Assembly (NCBI GenBank): GCA_002751075.1
Contig: NAOQ01000264.1
Location: forward strand, 10,149 to 61,087
Reading direction: 5' to 3'
Source: Ichthyophonus hoferi
Lineage: Eukaryota; Opisthokonta; Ichthyosporea; Ichthyophonida; Ichthyophonidae
Length of the DNA: 50,939 nt
Below, piece after piece: positions 24,146 through 37,565 of the stretch. Position numbers and translations under genes: made by a program. Numbering within the stretch: position 1 is the first letter of the stretch; each line of letters starts with the position of its first letter. The notes beneath the pieces are model-generated. The model did not search any database. It had not been told where the DNA came from and saw nothing but the letters and a program-made list of their open reading frames with translations.

Positions 24146-25737
24146 ATGAAATATTCCGGTTTTAATGTGTTAACCGTAATTTAATGTATTCAAGAGTTGT
24201 TGCACGACCATTAAAATGAACACGTGTTTGGACCGAAGTTCAGGTAACAAGTACACCACGAAATAATTGGTCCAATATTACTTGAACATGCTTAACCGGG
24301 AAAATTAATTTGCCAATAATACATTGAATGTGAGCATTTACATAAATGAGAAAATTGCCTAAGGTGTCAGTCAAATGAAGACCTAATAGTATAACACCAT
24401 CAAGGTACGGTCGAATAACTAGTGGACCTCAGTGTTCTTCTGCGAATTCTATTAGTCAATAAGGATCTTTGCAATCGCTCTATTTATAATGATTAACAGC
24501 CATGATTGATCCGCGATAAACAAAGGTCAGGAAAGGATAAAAAGAAACTGAAACAACCAATAAACGCCTCGGCACACCTGGGCATAGGCGACAACCCAGC
24601 ATGCCTGCAGATGTGTACAATAACGATGTTAAAAAATACGAATACATTCGTGACACAGAAAACTTTGCATTCATTTATTATTTATTAAGTAATATCATAA
24701 TATATATATAGTCCTATTATACAATACTCAATTGCCGACCCCGAAGCCTGTGGACAAGTCACTAGAACTGCCCCCGATTGCTATAAAAGTTAATAGAGTA
24801 GCGTGCATATAATTTGCGCGTACAAAAAAGCATCCATGAGGCTCATAGTCGCAGGTTCACTTTTGTCTGTGGTGATTTGAATAACTGTACGCATATGTAT
24901 GCATAATTTTGATAACTTTATGCGGAATAAGTTTACTGTTGGAACCAAAATATTTGCAGCGCTTTGATAGGATATTTTTTTCTTATTATTCTTGGAATAT
25001 TTTTTTTTAATCAACATACACAGAAATGTCTTTCCCTACACCAATTTGGTAGACATCGTTGTGAACAGTCACTGTTATTGCCGGTTATTAACTTGGCGCT
25101 AAGTAATTGGCAACTCAGTAGGCATCGATCAATAAGTTATTGATCAGTAGAACAGAAGATTGTAGTATTAAAAATCTAATTAGATACGTCTAATACACTT
25201 CTACTGTTATATTTAATAAATTGAAATCCTTCAATTATTTACACCATTGCAAAGGGTCACTCATATTACAACCTCGCTTATCGTCTATTATTTAAATTTT
25301 AATATATAATGATAAATCCATACACATAAGAATACACCTGATTATCTTGAGAAAAATCATTAGCAACTGACAATTGACAAGCAAATTACATATAGTTTTC
25401 ACCGCTTAGGAGTTTACCTGATTCATCTAAACGAATACACATTTACATACATTTATGTCAACAGGTAGCATAATTCTATTTTTTATGTAATCAAAGCGTG
25501 GTATTTAGAAACTAAGAGGATAGAATCAGATTCTATCCAGGATTTAAATCCAATACAAGCATGCAGATTCAAATTTGCCAATGCGGAGTTTTACATTTGT
25601 TTGAACTGCATTAAATAGATTGCTCCTTATTAGTTGCATTGTCTATCGGAATATGTGCAATCCCTTACAATGATTTCTTATTAATTCATTTCGTATTAGA
25701 ATGTAACATATATTTTATTTGTTTAATATCTGCTATT
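24146..25737. other. Gene-poor AT-rich sequence
   Basis: No supported gene. Short open frames (24480-24674, 24790-25017, 25639-25878) have no recognised family and no splice context. Confidence 0.5.
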
Positions 25738-26275
25738 AATCAAATAGTCGAAAATATCCATCACACCTATGTAGAAATGATTCTGATTGAGATTAATTCT
25801 TACCTATTATATTACATTAAGTATGCGAATGCAATACCCCTGTATCGTATCACATGTAATTATAATGGTATAAATTAACCACTGCGTGGTTGAAACAGGA
25901 CTTCGTGTTTTGCTTAGTCTAGTTCACCACCCNNNNNNNNNNNNNNNNNNNNNNNNNNNNNNNNNNNNNNNNNNNNNNNNNNNNNNNNNNNNNNNNNNNN
26001 NNNNNNNNNNNNNNNNNNNNNNNNNNNNNNNNNNNNNNNNNNNNNNNNNNNNNNNNNNNNNNNNNNNNNNNNNNNNNNNNNNNNNNNNNNNNNNNNNNNN
26101 NNNNNNNNNNNNNNNNNNNNNNNNNNNNNNNNACCCCTGTATCGTATCACATGTAATTATAATGGTATAAATTAACCACTGCGTGGTTGAAACAGGACTT
26201 CGTGTTTTGCTTAGTCTAGTTCACCACCCTACACGCGTCATTTTCAGGCTAACAACTCAAAACAAAGACAGGGTA
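25738..26275 (+). repeat. Dispersed repeat family R3, copy 2, split by an assembly gap
   Basis: R3 sequence up to 25932, then N, then the last 97 bp again followed by the rest of the repeat. 25836-25932 and 26133-26229 are identical. See the R3 entry in the HIG1 gene intron for shared blocks. Confidence 0.7.
25933..26132. other. Assembly gap (200 N)
   Basis: Exactly 200 N, a round filler length. It is flanked by identical 97-bp sequences, so probably unmerged overlapping contig ends. Confidence 0.95.
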
Positions 26276-27119
26276 TGTGTGTTTAAATTTGGATTTCCTA
26301 CTTAATATATGTAATGAGAAATTCCTATCATAGGTGTATAGTTTCGTCGTCTGGAAGAATTTAAACTTGCCATAATTAATTGCTATGACGTTTCCCGTCT
26401 AGCAACGGTTGGTTCAGAATGTTTTCAGAGATTTCCAGTTTCCAATAGAAGCATGTAAAATCATGTTTGATTATTCCGATTCGAGGAGACGTCATATGTT
26501 TTTGACTAGATAAATTCCACTAATTCCTAGTTAGATTTATATACCAGAACTAGTGGATTTTTTGAAAGGAATGTAATAGATTGAATAAGCAGCGTTATTA
26601 CTTTAGTTCCCCAGGTTTTTTTTAAACCGCCTGTCTGGGGCTCATAAACATTTTAAAATTCTAACATGCTTACCCTATATTTTTACCGTTTCTACTTTGT
26701 TCACTGGTTAATAATCTTGAGTTAAAAAGGTCCTAATCCCAGAATAGTTTTCACGCTACCAACCAGATACTAATTTGAATTCATATAAGATTTGATTATA
26801 ATTCTGTTAGGAACATGTTTTTTATTTAAAACGTATTCAAAATTTTATTACAGATGAAGTATGGGGAATATTCCCACACGAAGTGATCGGGTTGGTCTAG
26901 CAATATAGTCGATAGATTGGTTTTAAGATGATATCCTATCTATAATTAGGTTATATGATCGGCGGAAACAAATGCTAAATGAGATAATGAGATGTGCTTT
27001 AAGTAAGCAATTAACAGCTGCATTTCCAACTAGCACTCTTCAGCTAATATTTAAAAGTATAGCTATAGAAGGGCATATCCAGATTAAGTAAATATTTATT
27101 TTAACCCTATCTACATAAT
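26276..27119. other. Spacer, no gene seen
   Basis: No supported coding segment or RNA gene. Confidence 0.5.
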
Positions 27120-27410
27120 ATATGTAGTAAACTTGTCCACAAGCTTCGGGATCATCACTTGAGTGGTCGTGTAATAGTATATTTCGCTGGGCCAGCGACA
27201 GTCATAGCTAATCGATCTGATCTGTCCTCAAGACTCGGTTGAAATGGTAGAGGTTCTATAGAAGGCATGTATACTCGCTCTCTGGGTAACTGGCTGTAGT
27301 AATTGTACCTCTTTTCTAATTTAGAGGGAATCGATACTTTGGCTCGCTTAGGTGCTAATGCAGATATTGCACAATGAGACCGATCAACATGGGGTGCTAT
27401 ACTACGGTAT
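27120..27410 (-). repeat. Dispersed repeat family R2, copy 3
   Basis: Minus strand reads LEKRYNYYSQL, VYMPSIEPLP, LEDRSD and VAGPAK, aligned residue by residue with the 1077-1385 frame. This is the second-best-preserved copy. Confidence 0.6.
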
Positions 27411-28275
27411 ATATGATAACTATATTATCACTATTTAATGTTAGTAAACAGTTCTCTGACTCCTGGAAGAGCGAGAGATCTGGACACTGCTTATGATATT
27501 TAAGTACCAATGGTGCACTAGGCATTACAATAAAAATGCGATTATTATATACATGTATATTATAATATTGTTTAAAGAAATAATAAATGCAAAGTTTTGT
27601 GAGTGTTAAAGTAGTTTCGTATGGGCTGGGGCAGCCACGTATGTGTGAGCGGGGCTTTTATTGATTATTTCTGTTTCAATGTTGGGAACGTTGTGCAATT
27701 AACCAATTTAAGATTAATCATTGCATCATCCGCTTGTTACCAGGACTTTGCCCAAAGTACATGCTTATAGGGAGTTAACAGTTTTGTAACAATAATTAAA
27801 GAGATTATGCACACACTCTTTGAAAAATAAAATATTTACCAACTGAAACAACGTAATGTTTGCCCAGAAAAAAAAATTCTCTGAATATTGATAAGATATT
27901 TTAAATACTTATTCTGGCTTGAAATAGACCACCAGGGTCTTTTTATCAAACCCTTCTTAGGGGATAGCTCATATTAGATTGGTTAAAGTCAGGGCCTCTA
28001 ACCTGAAATTTAATAGAACAATTGTATATATAGTGGTCCAAACCGCAAGCGTCAAAAAAAATAAAAGAGCAAGATAAGTATAGAGCAATAAATAAACATC
28101 AGGTAACCATAAATAACCTTTACCGTAAGACCAAGTTATAGTTAGATGAATTATTTCCTATCATTAGGCTAGTTCATAACACGACTTACGATTTATAATC
28201 TAATAAAAAACAGATATGTAATTATATGATCCATCTATCAATCACCTTGTCATCTCCGTCCTGATGTTTATCCAA
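27411..28275. other. Spacer downstream of the FHIP gene
   Basis: AT-rich sequence with no supported gene. Confidence 0.5.
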
Positions 28276-31200
28276 TCAGTATTCTGGCAGCGGTTCGAGA
28301 CCCAATAGTACGGCGTGTTCCTGTGCATATGCCGCCAATTCCTTGACAAATTCTTCATATAACACAATATTCTTCATAGTGTTCTGTTTGGCCAAAGGCA
28401 TTTTATGAAAGCTAACGTGGTTTGCATCGGTAACAACCTCAATTGAACGGCACTTTGATTGGGTTATATCATATATAGAATCAAGAGAGGCAGCATTGGA
28501 TTGGCCTGTAGATGATATGATATTCTTCATCTCAATATGTTCACAGCTATTTACCGATCCATTCCCTTTCATTCGACTAAATGATTTTCTTTCTTTTACC
28601 TCTCGGAATGAACCCTTTGAATTACTGTCTTTCAAAGTTTTCCGTGGGGAATTTGATATAACGAGAGAGGGTACATACATTAGTTCTCGCCCCAATTCCA
28701 TCTTTGTACCGTTCAGATTGATGTCAAAATTAGAGCAATTCTTGGCAAATATCTCTATTTGATCAGCTAGTAATTCCATTGTCGTGTATAGGGTAGGGAA
28801 ATAGGTAGACTGGACAGGGACAGAAGGATCAAGAAGAAGTGACCGCATGAGTGGAATACGAAAGGAACACAGTTTAGCTATAATTCCTGTTACCAGATAG
28901 TTTTCCGTTTCTGTACACTCTAAGAGTTTGCCAAGACGGTCAAGTAATTGCATTAACAAAGGTGGGTGATTACTGGTACTCTCATGGAATGACCTAGAGA
29001 AGAGAGAGAGAAGGAAAAAGAAAGACTAATAAGATTCCTGAAAAGTATCTCCCATAACGCCAATAGCAACAAGATAATAATCCGAATATCACAATATCAA
29101 TATAATACCATCCAAACTCAATCAATACCTCAGACATGCAAATATTAAAAAAATTATCATATCAAAATCAAGTATAATGGAGAAGAATAGCCAAATAACT
29201 GCTACATATGTATCCTTTCCTATTCTTAATTTCCAACTTTTACGATGTTGCCAAGTACATACGCTGTAGACAAACAAACCATCAACCCTTTCTTAAAGTA
29301 AAAAACTAAGGACATGTGCTAGTAAGGAGTAACATAATACATACATATCAATATTGCTGTAGTCGTGAGTCCATGATATACAGGATGTTGCTGTCAACTC
29401 TATGGCGTCATGGGCTGTGGTTACATATGCCATGAAATCCGAATTATCAGGTGAAATAAACCCACCTATCCCATTACTACAGCTTCTAAACTGGAAGGCA
29501 GCGTCAAATCCCATTGGTCCCCTTATGATCTCCTTGTAAGTCTGTACCTGCCATCTCTCTCTGAAGGTTATCAACGGTTGTTTTGTGTTAGCGTTCTAGA
29601 CTATAGTTACATGCACAGCATTGGGAAAAAATAGTTATAGTGTAAATTAATTGATTTCTTATGAATGGGGTACTAGTAGCCGTTGTTTGGTTCATTAAGT
29701 AAATAATTGATTAGTTATCGTATTATAAAGTAGTTTAGATCTTGTCGAATAAAACTGCACACAACAGAGGGTAAATGCACTTATAGTATAAAAATAAATA
29801 GCTACTTAAAAATAAACTATTGACAATCTTTGCTTAATTAATACATGATTAATTCCATTATCAAGTAATATATATATATAGTATGCTGTAGTTAGAAACT
29901 ATAAAAGGGGTTTGCCTGTAAGAGGATCATGCTTTTTTTCTGCAGTTATACTGAATAATGTTCTTTCTCCAATCTTTAACTCTCTGCTTGCAATTGCAGC
30001 TGCCATCTATAGTGGATAAGATAGGAATTACATCACCATAAGATAATAACTATAATACAGTTGAATAATAAGTACAACATTGTAGGATGTGTTTATCTAC
30101 AATATACAATGCATATTTATTTTCAATACACAAGTACAGAAAACCCAGAAAGAAGCGATGCGAAAGAAAATATTAGCCATACATATCTACCACACCATCT
30201 GGTGGCTGCACCAATGATAAATGAGATCCTGATAACAGATCATCCAATACCAGCTCTCTTATTACAGCTTCACTGTTTGTATCTATCAAGGTGTGTAGTA
30301 GTTTAAGAGTACCGCATCGTAACTAGTGGTTGAATATCATAATGTTATTAAGGACGGTTAAAATAGTAGGATGGGAGGATGGTAAAATAATAAAATAATA
30401 GAATAATAGAATAGTAGAATAGTAGGATAGTAGGATGGTAATATAGTAGAATGCTAGTAACTGTATCTTAAAAATAAAGGAACATGTGTAGTATTTGGCT
30501 GGTCAATAGTATATATATGCATCTCTATGGTGCAGATTCACATAAAATAAAAAAATTATCTTAATAATGGTTGATTGCCATCCAAAAATAAATAAGATAA
30601 TAACTACAATACAGTCAACAAAAACACCATTTAACTTTTTTCTAACATATGCAAACACTCAATTAAATACAACAACAAGCACGTATATTTATGTACAGTT
30701 GCCTATACATACATACAGACCTCCTTATATATAACTATACTCACTATGTCATTTTTTGCCGTTACCCGTTGAACAATCAGGTAAATGATTGGTGTATCAT
30801 CTACAATCTCATTGGTCAAAAACGTGATTAGTGTACTCCTCAAACAGGAGACTTTTAATTGGTGGAGACATAGATCTAGATAGATCATTATAAGAGTGGC
30901 TCTATCATTGCACTGTATTAATAGAAACAAAAGAAAACCAACAGGGGGTTAGATTAGGATGTGACTAGAGTTAGAAGTAAAGTGCTGTCGCATTTTATTT
31001 ACCAATATTCCGGGTAGTTCTTAGAGAAAATTACGCAATTTTTCATATTGATTACAACAATTCTCTTCGATCATGGTTACATTCCTTAATTAGTTAATTA
31101 ATTAATTAATTTACACACTAGTGGCGGATCGTTTAGCTTAATCAGTAGTTGTCTTCTCAATAAAATCCAACCTATTTATATATTAATGTAAGTACTAAAC

Positions 31201-34200
31201 TACATGCATACAGACATACATAATTACATACATACGCATATATATATCAACTACTATACATATACCACGCCATACCTTATCAAAAAGTGAAGGCAATATA
31301 ATATTCTTTAGAAACGTGTTGTAAATTTCCTTTGCAAATACTCTTCCAGCCCTAGTAGGCGCTACCTTAGTGACGTCATTGCAGAGCTTTAAGAAGGAGA
31401 TAAACCGATAGAGAGGGGGGGATTTAATTTGACTCTGTGATTGGTCAAAGGGTAGTTAGTATGGTATAGGCATCATATGTATTTGATGAGACATACAGTA
31501 TATAGGTATTATCTGTAATCCATATATTATATGCTTTTTATGTGTATTATATATAGCGCATAGTATTTAGTAGATGTATTATTATATATAATACATAATA
31601 TATAAATGTATACCAATCACCTACCATAATGCAGTCTAGATTTTCAGTAGGAGGAGCCAATTGAAAAATAAGATTGGAAAACAATCCCCCTAGCTGCACT
31701 GCCAGTAACTAGATAGAAGAAAATAGAAACATTAGTGACTGTGTATATAGTATACCGTATGCTATTGCCTAGAGAGTAGTGTAATGGTATGTTGTATTGT
31801 ATTCTATTGTATTGTATTGTATTGTATTGTATGTATAGTATAGTATTGTATTGTATTATATTGTATTGTATTGTATTGCATTGTATTGTTTTGTATTGTA
31901 TAGTATTGTAATATATTGCTTTGCTTTGTATTGCATTGTATTGTATTTTATTGTATTGTGTTGTACTGTGTTTTATTGCATTGTATTATGATATATGTAT
32001 ATGGATATGTATCTACACATTATGTCTAATATGTAATGCAATATCATATATTGTATTTGAATGTGATTGTACTATATGATATGTATGTGTATATGTTTCT
32101 ATATATGCGTATATATTATGTCTAATAGATTATGCTATGATTTAGTGTAAAATATACTATATATTATATTATATCCCTCAACTTTCCATACTGCAATACT
32201 CCATCACTTACGTGAAACAAATTTGTCTTCTGAATAATATAACAACCCAGTTCCACATTCTTTTCCATTGCCATGGCAACCGCAATGATTCCTTCCAATG
32301 CTTTCTCCCCAACCTCTCCCATTTCCTTTGCCAATAGAATAAAGGCACTGACAATATCAAACCTTTCAGTATTGGTGGGTTCTTCAATTAAATCGTTTCC
32401 TTGGCAACCAGGAATAAACACAGGCGATAGGTGCGGATGGGTTACCAAACATTTGGATATCTATAATTAGATAATTAGATAATAGAAAGAAATTGGTTGG
32501 TACCAAGTTAATGAAGATTAATGAATAAGAATGTGACTGGAGCGCTTGCATTGGCAGGTATAATAATAATAATAATAATAGTACCAATAGAATATCCCGC
32601 AGTACAATATAATAAAATACTTTATAATATCCTATAATCTATATCTACCAGAATATAATATAACATAAAACCCTCTATACCATAATGTACCATAGTATAA
32701 TACAATACAATGCAGTGTAATATATAATAATAATACAATACTTTATAATACCCTATATATATACCATAATACAACATATACTAATATCTTATAATACCTT
32801 ACATAGATACCCTCTCGATCTACCAATAAGTCAATTACCTACCTCACACAGCAATGCGCCATAGGCCAATAAATCAATATCCATATTTGATTGGTCATTA
32901 CCATACCATATCACGTGATCATAGGCTCTATGAGTGGCTGAATGTAGAAACACCTCAGGACAGGCTTGCACTAATGATGTCATAAAATTTATTACCCAAT
33001 TAGCAAGCCCCATTATATAGCCATTGTGGGTGTAATCTACTAGCTTGTCCAATATCTGAAGGGGAAAGAGGGTGGGTTTTCCATGTAATTGGCTGGTTAG
33101 TAGTATATATACATACATAAACTTGTGCATAGGTAAGTGAGTTGGGGTATTTAGATGAGATAGAAGGATAGTATGATGGTAGGTATGTATAGTAAGTATG
33201 TATGATAGTATTATAGTAGGTATGTATAATAGTAGTATTGTAGGTATGCATAGTAGTATAATAGTAGGTAACATCGTATCTATATATGTGTATGGCAGCA
33301 TACCAGTGCAAATATATGCACCAATATATCTATTCAATTAAAATTTATATCTACAGCAATCCAATCATATGCATATCTTGCACATTCAGTCTCTCCACTC
33401 TTACCAATAACATTATCATAGTCATTGAGATAATCGAGCCTGTCCAATAAGAAACCCTCAATAAAGCCCGGAATAAAAGAGCAGCCAATGCGTACAAAAC
33501 TACATACCTCCATATCACACATGACAGTCAGACAAAGGGGCCACGTGCCTTCGAATGACGTATGTTGGATGATGTCATCAAGTAGTATTTCTTTAAATGT
33601 ACCTAAGTATTGGTACAGTGACGTCGTGTCTGTATGGACATGTTTGTATTCGATATTTTTTAACCTGATTAACTCTGATTCGGCCTTAAACCAGCAATTA
33701 TAAAATAGCTCTAGACGATGGATTGATTTAATTGGTTGTTTTTTGGAATTGGCCTGGGCACCAGCTCGTATCTGCTAATAGTATATAAGGGATTAGAGAG
33801 AGAATGAGCCTGGGTGTGTTGGTTGGTGTGTAGCTGTAAAATTGGTGCTTATTGGTTCGATTTTATCAATATTAGTTGATATAGTCGTATTATATTACAT
33901 GATTAAATACAAATATATGTATCTGTATTGATAGATCCATATATGTCATGATATATATGAGTGGTTAGTTTGTGATAGGGTTCGATACTGCACCCAAACT
34001 AACTAATCAATAGATGCTAAATAATAAAAAATTCATCCATTAAGATTACTGTCCTGTGCATAATAAATAAGCTGTCATGTCAACTAGGGGGCCATTTGTT
34101 TTGTAAAATTCCTTTGAAATTTTGAGGAAGGTCTTAATTTTTTAAATGAAATTACATCTATGATCAGGAAAATGCTCTAGGGGGTTAAGGTTGAGGGACT

Positions 34201-34904
34201 TAAAATCAGGATTGAGTCAAAATAATAATTAAAATTTTAACTTAAAATTGAAAAGAAACGGGGGGGTTAAAGGAAATTATAAATTATGGCCCATAGGTAG
34301 ATATAATACTTAGCCAATCAAAGCATTGCTTGTCTTTGGAGTATATATATACATGCCCACAGTACCATATTTGGAGAGGTACGTGTACCTATATCATTAT
34401 ATTAATTTATCTATAGATGATTAGCCTAAACCACTTAAAACGACGAAATCCCTTTTATATATAATGTTTACTTATAAGTACCAATACATTAACCGGTTAG
34501 AATAGTTATATATTCATATAAACATGAACATATATTTAGTTAACAATTTCGGTTGGTCTAGGCAAAAATTAATATTGTAAACCATTTTTAAGTGTATAAT
34601 TATCACGTCAAGGACCAGTGCCTTGACCTCTCTTTTTCCATCTACCTCTCACTCATACTACCTGCACTGTACAATAACATATCTCTGGCTACAATATAAC
34701 ATATGTTTGACTATGACCTATAATATATTTTCTATTTGACTATAATATATCAACTGTTCAGTTATAATATATCACTTATTTAGCTATAAAACATCAATGT
34801 CCTGCTTATCTTACCGTGCCAGTCCCAAAGTTTTCCATCCTATACTGGCTCGCCCTTGGTCTAGCCCCACCAATATATTTCGAGATGAATCCAAGTATTG
34901 CCAT
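28276..34904 (-). CDS. FHIP family protein (FTS and Hook-interacting protein; FAM160)
   Basis: Ten exons join in phase to 789 aa: 34904-34815, 33771-33355, 33055-32843, 32460-32212, 31708-31625, 31386-31276, 30912-30741, 30282-30183, 29560-29345 and 28993-28276. Human FHIP2A is about 765 aa. FHIP joins FTS and Hook in the FHF complex, which couples Rab-marked vesicles to dynein. The alignment is by memory: the last exon gives LLMQLLDRLGKLLECTETEN, LVTGIIAKLCSF and LLLDPSVP, matching the family's FDRMGRILDQP.VNLQVTS and EYLLDP, and ends VLYEEFVKELAAYA as FHIP2A ends VLEEFCKELAAIA. Exon 4 FILLAKEMGEVGEKALEGI and exon 6 AKEIYNTFLKNIILPSLF match the helical core. Ends of exons 7 and 8 were chosen to keep phase (GTGA|GTATAG, GATAT|GTATGG) and are less certain. 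Whether it is FHIP1 or FHIP2 is unresolved, with FHIP2 favoured. Confidence 0.84.
29925..30065. repeat. Possible short dispersed repeat in FHIP intron 8
   Basis: Resembles 5130-5240 (HIG1 intron 2) and partly 30530-30625: CTCTCTGCTTGCAATTGCAG against CTCTACTTGCAATAGC, and CCATAAGATAATAACTATA in both contexts. Weak, by-eye similarity. Confidence 0.3.
31790..31985. repeat. (TATTG)n pentanucleotide microsatellite
   Basis: Imperfect TTGTA/TATTG tandem array in the intron between FHIP exons 4 and 5. Variants such as TTGCT and TTGCA are interspersed. Confidence 0.85.
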
Positions 34905-36116
34905 AATTACCACGTGAGAGTGAGAGTGACAGATGATTGATTAATGCAATACAGATAGATGATTTAGTAAAACTGATGGAGCAAAACTGACTGGACTAGT
35001 CATTTAAAATATCTATGGGGTTAGATGTGGTTGGAGTGGTTGTATTATAAATAAATATAATTAAACTGGACGTGTAGTAGTTGATTGAATAAAAACGTTT
35101 TAAAACTTAAAAACTTAAAAAGAACTGTTGGGTTGTGGATTGTCTAAATATATGTATTCAATTATACACATTTCAATAGTTAATAAAATTATTTCCTACA
35201 TTAAATACATATATGTATAGATATATGTATAGATAGATACACAATATAGTACAACTATACATATAATATAGCATAGCAGAACATAATGTTATTGATTGTA
35301 CAATTACTACATATATTTATAGTGCAATATATATATATATATATATATATAGTATAATTCTATATATTTTATTATTAAAACAGGGTCTTTCCTATATTAA
35401 TTAGTTTTACATATACCTATATTATATATATCTATATTCTATATTATAACCTGTATTCTATATATCCTATTCTATATTCTATATTCTATTAACTTGTATT
35501 CTATGTCATATAATAGGAGATTAGCGGTCTTAGGGTATAAAATTATATAAAATTATAAAATTTAATAACAAACTTTTGTTTTATCCCCTCCTATTGGCTA
35601 TTCAATATCTACATTAAGCAATAGAAATATAGGCTAAAGGAATTTCTTATGCAATAATACTATAAATAGGTCAGTGGCTTTGTTACATTATACTTATTAT
35701 GACTTATAAAACCTTAAAAAATAAAACATATAATATAATTATATAATCCATTTTATTTACGTAAAAAATATCTGGCTAAATCTTTAAATAAAAAATTAGC
35801 ATTAAAGCGACATAGAAATCACTTTATCATGGTAATAAAAACGCGCGCGTGATAATTCACCAATTAGCATCAGCAGTTGTGTTGGTTGGCGGGCCATTCT
35901 AATGTAAGTAGTACACGTTGCATGAATACTATAATCTATATGCATATATTATATAATAATTGCTATAATAATTACAATTATAGTAGTTATAATAGTAGTT
36001 ATAATAGTAGTTATTGTAATAATGTACTTGTAGGCCCTTACTTATTTTTTCCGTTTTAAAGTTATATATTTATATATATATACATAGACTTATTTAGTAC
36101 TAAATACAACAGCACC
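34905..36116. promoter_or_regulatory. Divergent intergenic region between FHIP (-) and FG nucleoporin (+)
   Basis: The two genes start head to head 1.2 kb apart. An E-box CACGTG lies at about 34912, next to the FHIP ATG. At 35842-35900 a CGCGCGCG tract and a GC-richer patch end in a strong donor (CTAAT|GTAAGTAG), which may be a non-coding first exon for the nucleoporin. The rest is AT-rich with a (TA)n run at 35326-35351. Confidence 0.4.
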
Positions 36117-37369
36117 ATGTTCGGAGGTAGGTTGTATAGTGATGGTGGTTATATTGTGCATGCTATTACAGTGGGGTATTATAATATTAGTGTAGGATAC
36201 TATATGATACAATGTAATACATACTATACAACAACAAACCCTATAGTAATGTTATTACTCTATTCCTTTAACTAGTTAGGGTTTATAAAAGAATTTCCAA
36301 GGAAGATACGGCAGTTTGACCTCTTTCTTTGTTCTCTCTCTTTTTCTATTTTTTCTTTGTTTTTGCTCTTTTAAAGGCTCTGGATATAATATATTTATAT
36401 GCGTATAGGCCTTTCTTTCTTATATTTACACTTATATGGTTGTATGTATATGTGTTTTTCTGCCTTATTACCCACAACTCTCCATTACCATCTCCTATCT
36501 TCATACGAATTTAACATTTCATATACATATACATATATTCATGCTATCTGGCATACTGCTCTACATAATATCCTACATGCTATTATACTGTCATATATAC
36601 TGTTATATAATCACACATACTATCATACTATCATTTATGCCATACATACTGTCATCCTACCACACTATCTTGCCTACCATACATCCTGTCATCCCACTGT
36701 ACTATCATAAAGATATCCTTTATTTCGTGTTGACCCTTCTCCCCTACTTTCTTTCCTCCTCGAACTAAAGGTCTCATTCTTGTTTTTCTTTTTATTCCTC
36801 TCTACATTCATTTCTGTTTTCTTGTCTTTCTCTCTCTCTTTCCCTTTTACCCCTTATTATTAAAATTTTATATTTAAATTTTGCTTTAACTACCTCCATT
36901 AATAGAATTAAATTTATACCTACCAACCACAATCCAGTCAAATAACCACAAATTAACCTTCACTCATATCCCCCTAGCCTCGTCCACCTTTGGAGCGGCC
37001 CCCCAAACCTCAACCCCCTTTGGAGGGGGGTCTGCGACAGCTAGCAACCCATTTGGCACTACCACCAATACCAATACAGCTAATGCTACTACTAATCCAG
37101 GAACGACGGGATTTTCCTTTGGAGCTCCATTGCAAAAGCCAGCCACTTTTGGTACAGCTTCAACTACATCTACAACTGCAACATCTGGAAATTTATTTGG
37201 TAATTCGGGTTTTGGAGGGTTTGGGACGGCCTCTCAACCAACCACATCATCGTTTGGCACTGGTCTAGGAGGATTTGGTACTAGTGGTTCAAATACTACT
37301 ACTGGAAAGGGAATGGGTACTACCGGAATATTTGGGGGCGCTATTACTGTACCAGGTCTTAACGTGCAG
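36117..37369 (+). CDS. FG-repeat nucleoporin, N-terminal part only
   Basis: A 10-nt coding exon 1 (36117-36126, ATGTTCGGAG with donor GTAGGT) joins in phase to exon 2 (36978-37369), giving 134 aa: MFGASSTFGAA at the start, then about a dozen FG dipeptides in S/T/G/N-rich spacers (NPFGTTT, GFSFGAP, GNLFGNSGFGGFGTA, SSFGTGLGGFGTSG). This is an intrinsically disordered FG domain that forms the permeability barrier of the nuclear pore. Exon 2 ends at a good donor (GTGCAG|GTAGGTG), so more protein is expected, but only 196 bp remain before the 3' end of the convergent gene at 37566 and I find no further exon. The pattern resembles NUP54 or another p62-complex FG subunit, or the NUP98 start; the structured domain needed to decide is missing. 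Unspliced read-through would stop after six more residues. Confidence 0.6.
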
Positions 37370-37565
37370 GTAGGTGAGGGAGGGTAGGGTAGGAGTAGAG
37401 TAGGGTAGAGTAGGAGTGTAGAGTAGAGTGGGGTAGTGGGTTGGTATAGTATAGGATAGTAATACAGTTCAATAGTAGGATCATACAATACCATTACCAC
37501 CCATATACCTATACCTATACCTACACATATGCCTACCTCCCCTTACCCTCTCTCTTCCTATACAC

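Noticed and set aside
28288-28300. tRNA B-box-like GGTTCGAGACC
   Set aside because: It lies inside the last FHIP coding exon (LEPLP) with no A box or cloverleaf nearby.
29934-30009. Possible extra FHIP exon (ASRELKIGERTLFSITAEKK) with a good acceptor
   Set aside because: No GT donor before its stop, exons 8 and 9 join in phase without it, and it resembles a dispersed repeat.
33000-33337. Long open frames extending upstream of FHIP exon 3
   Set aside because: Exon 3 starts at an acceptor (CCCCTTCAG) at 33055; the extension is TAT/CAT-rich intron sequence.
36329-36768. Plus-strand open frames rich in Tyr, His and Leu before the FG exon
   Set aside because: Low-complexity pyrimidine-rich and CATACT-rich intron sequence without protein-like composition or splice fit.
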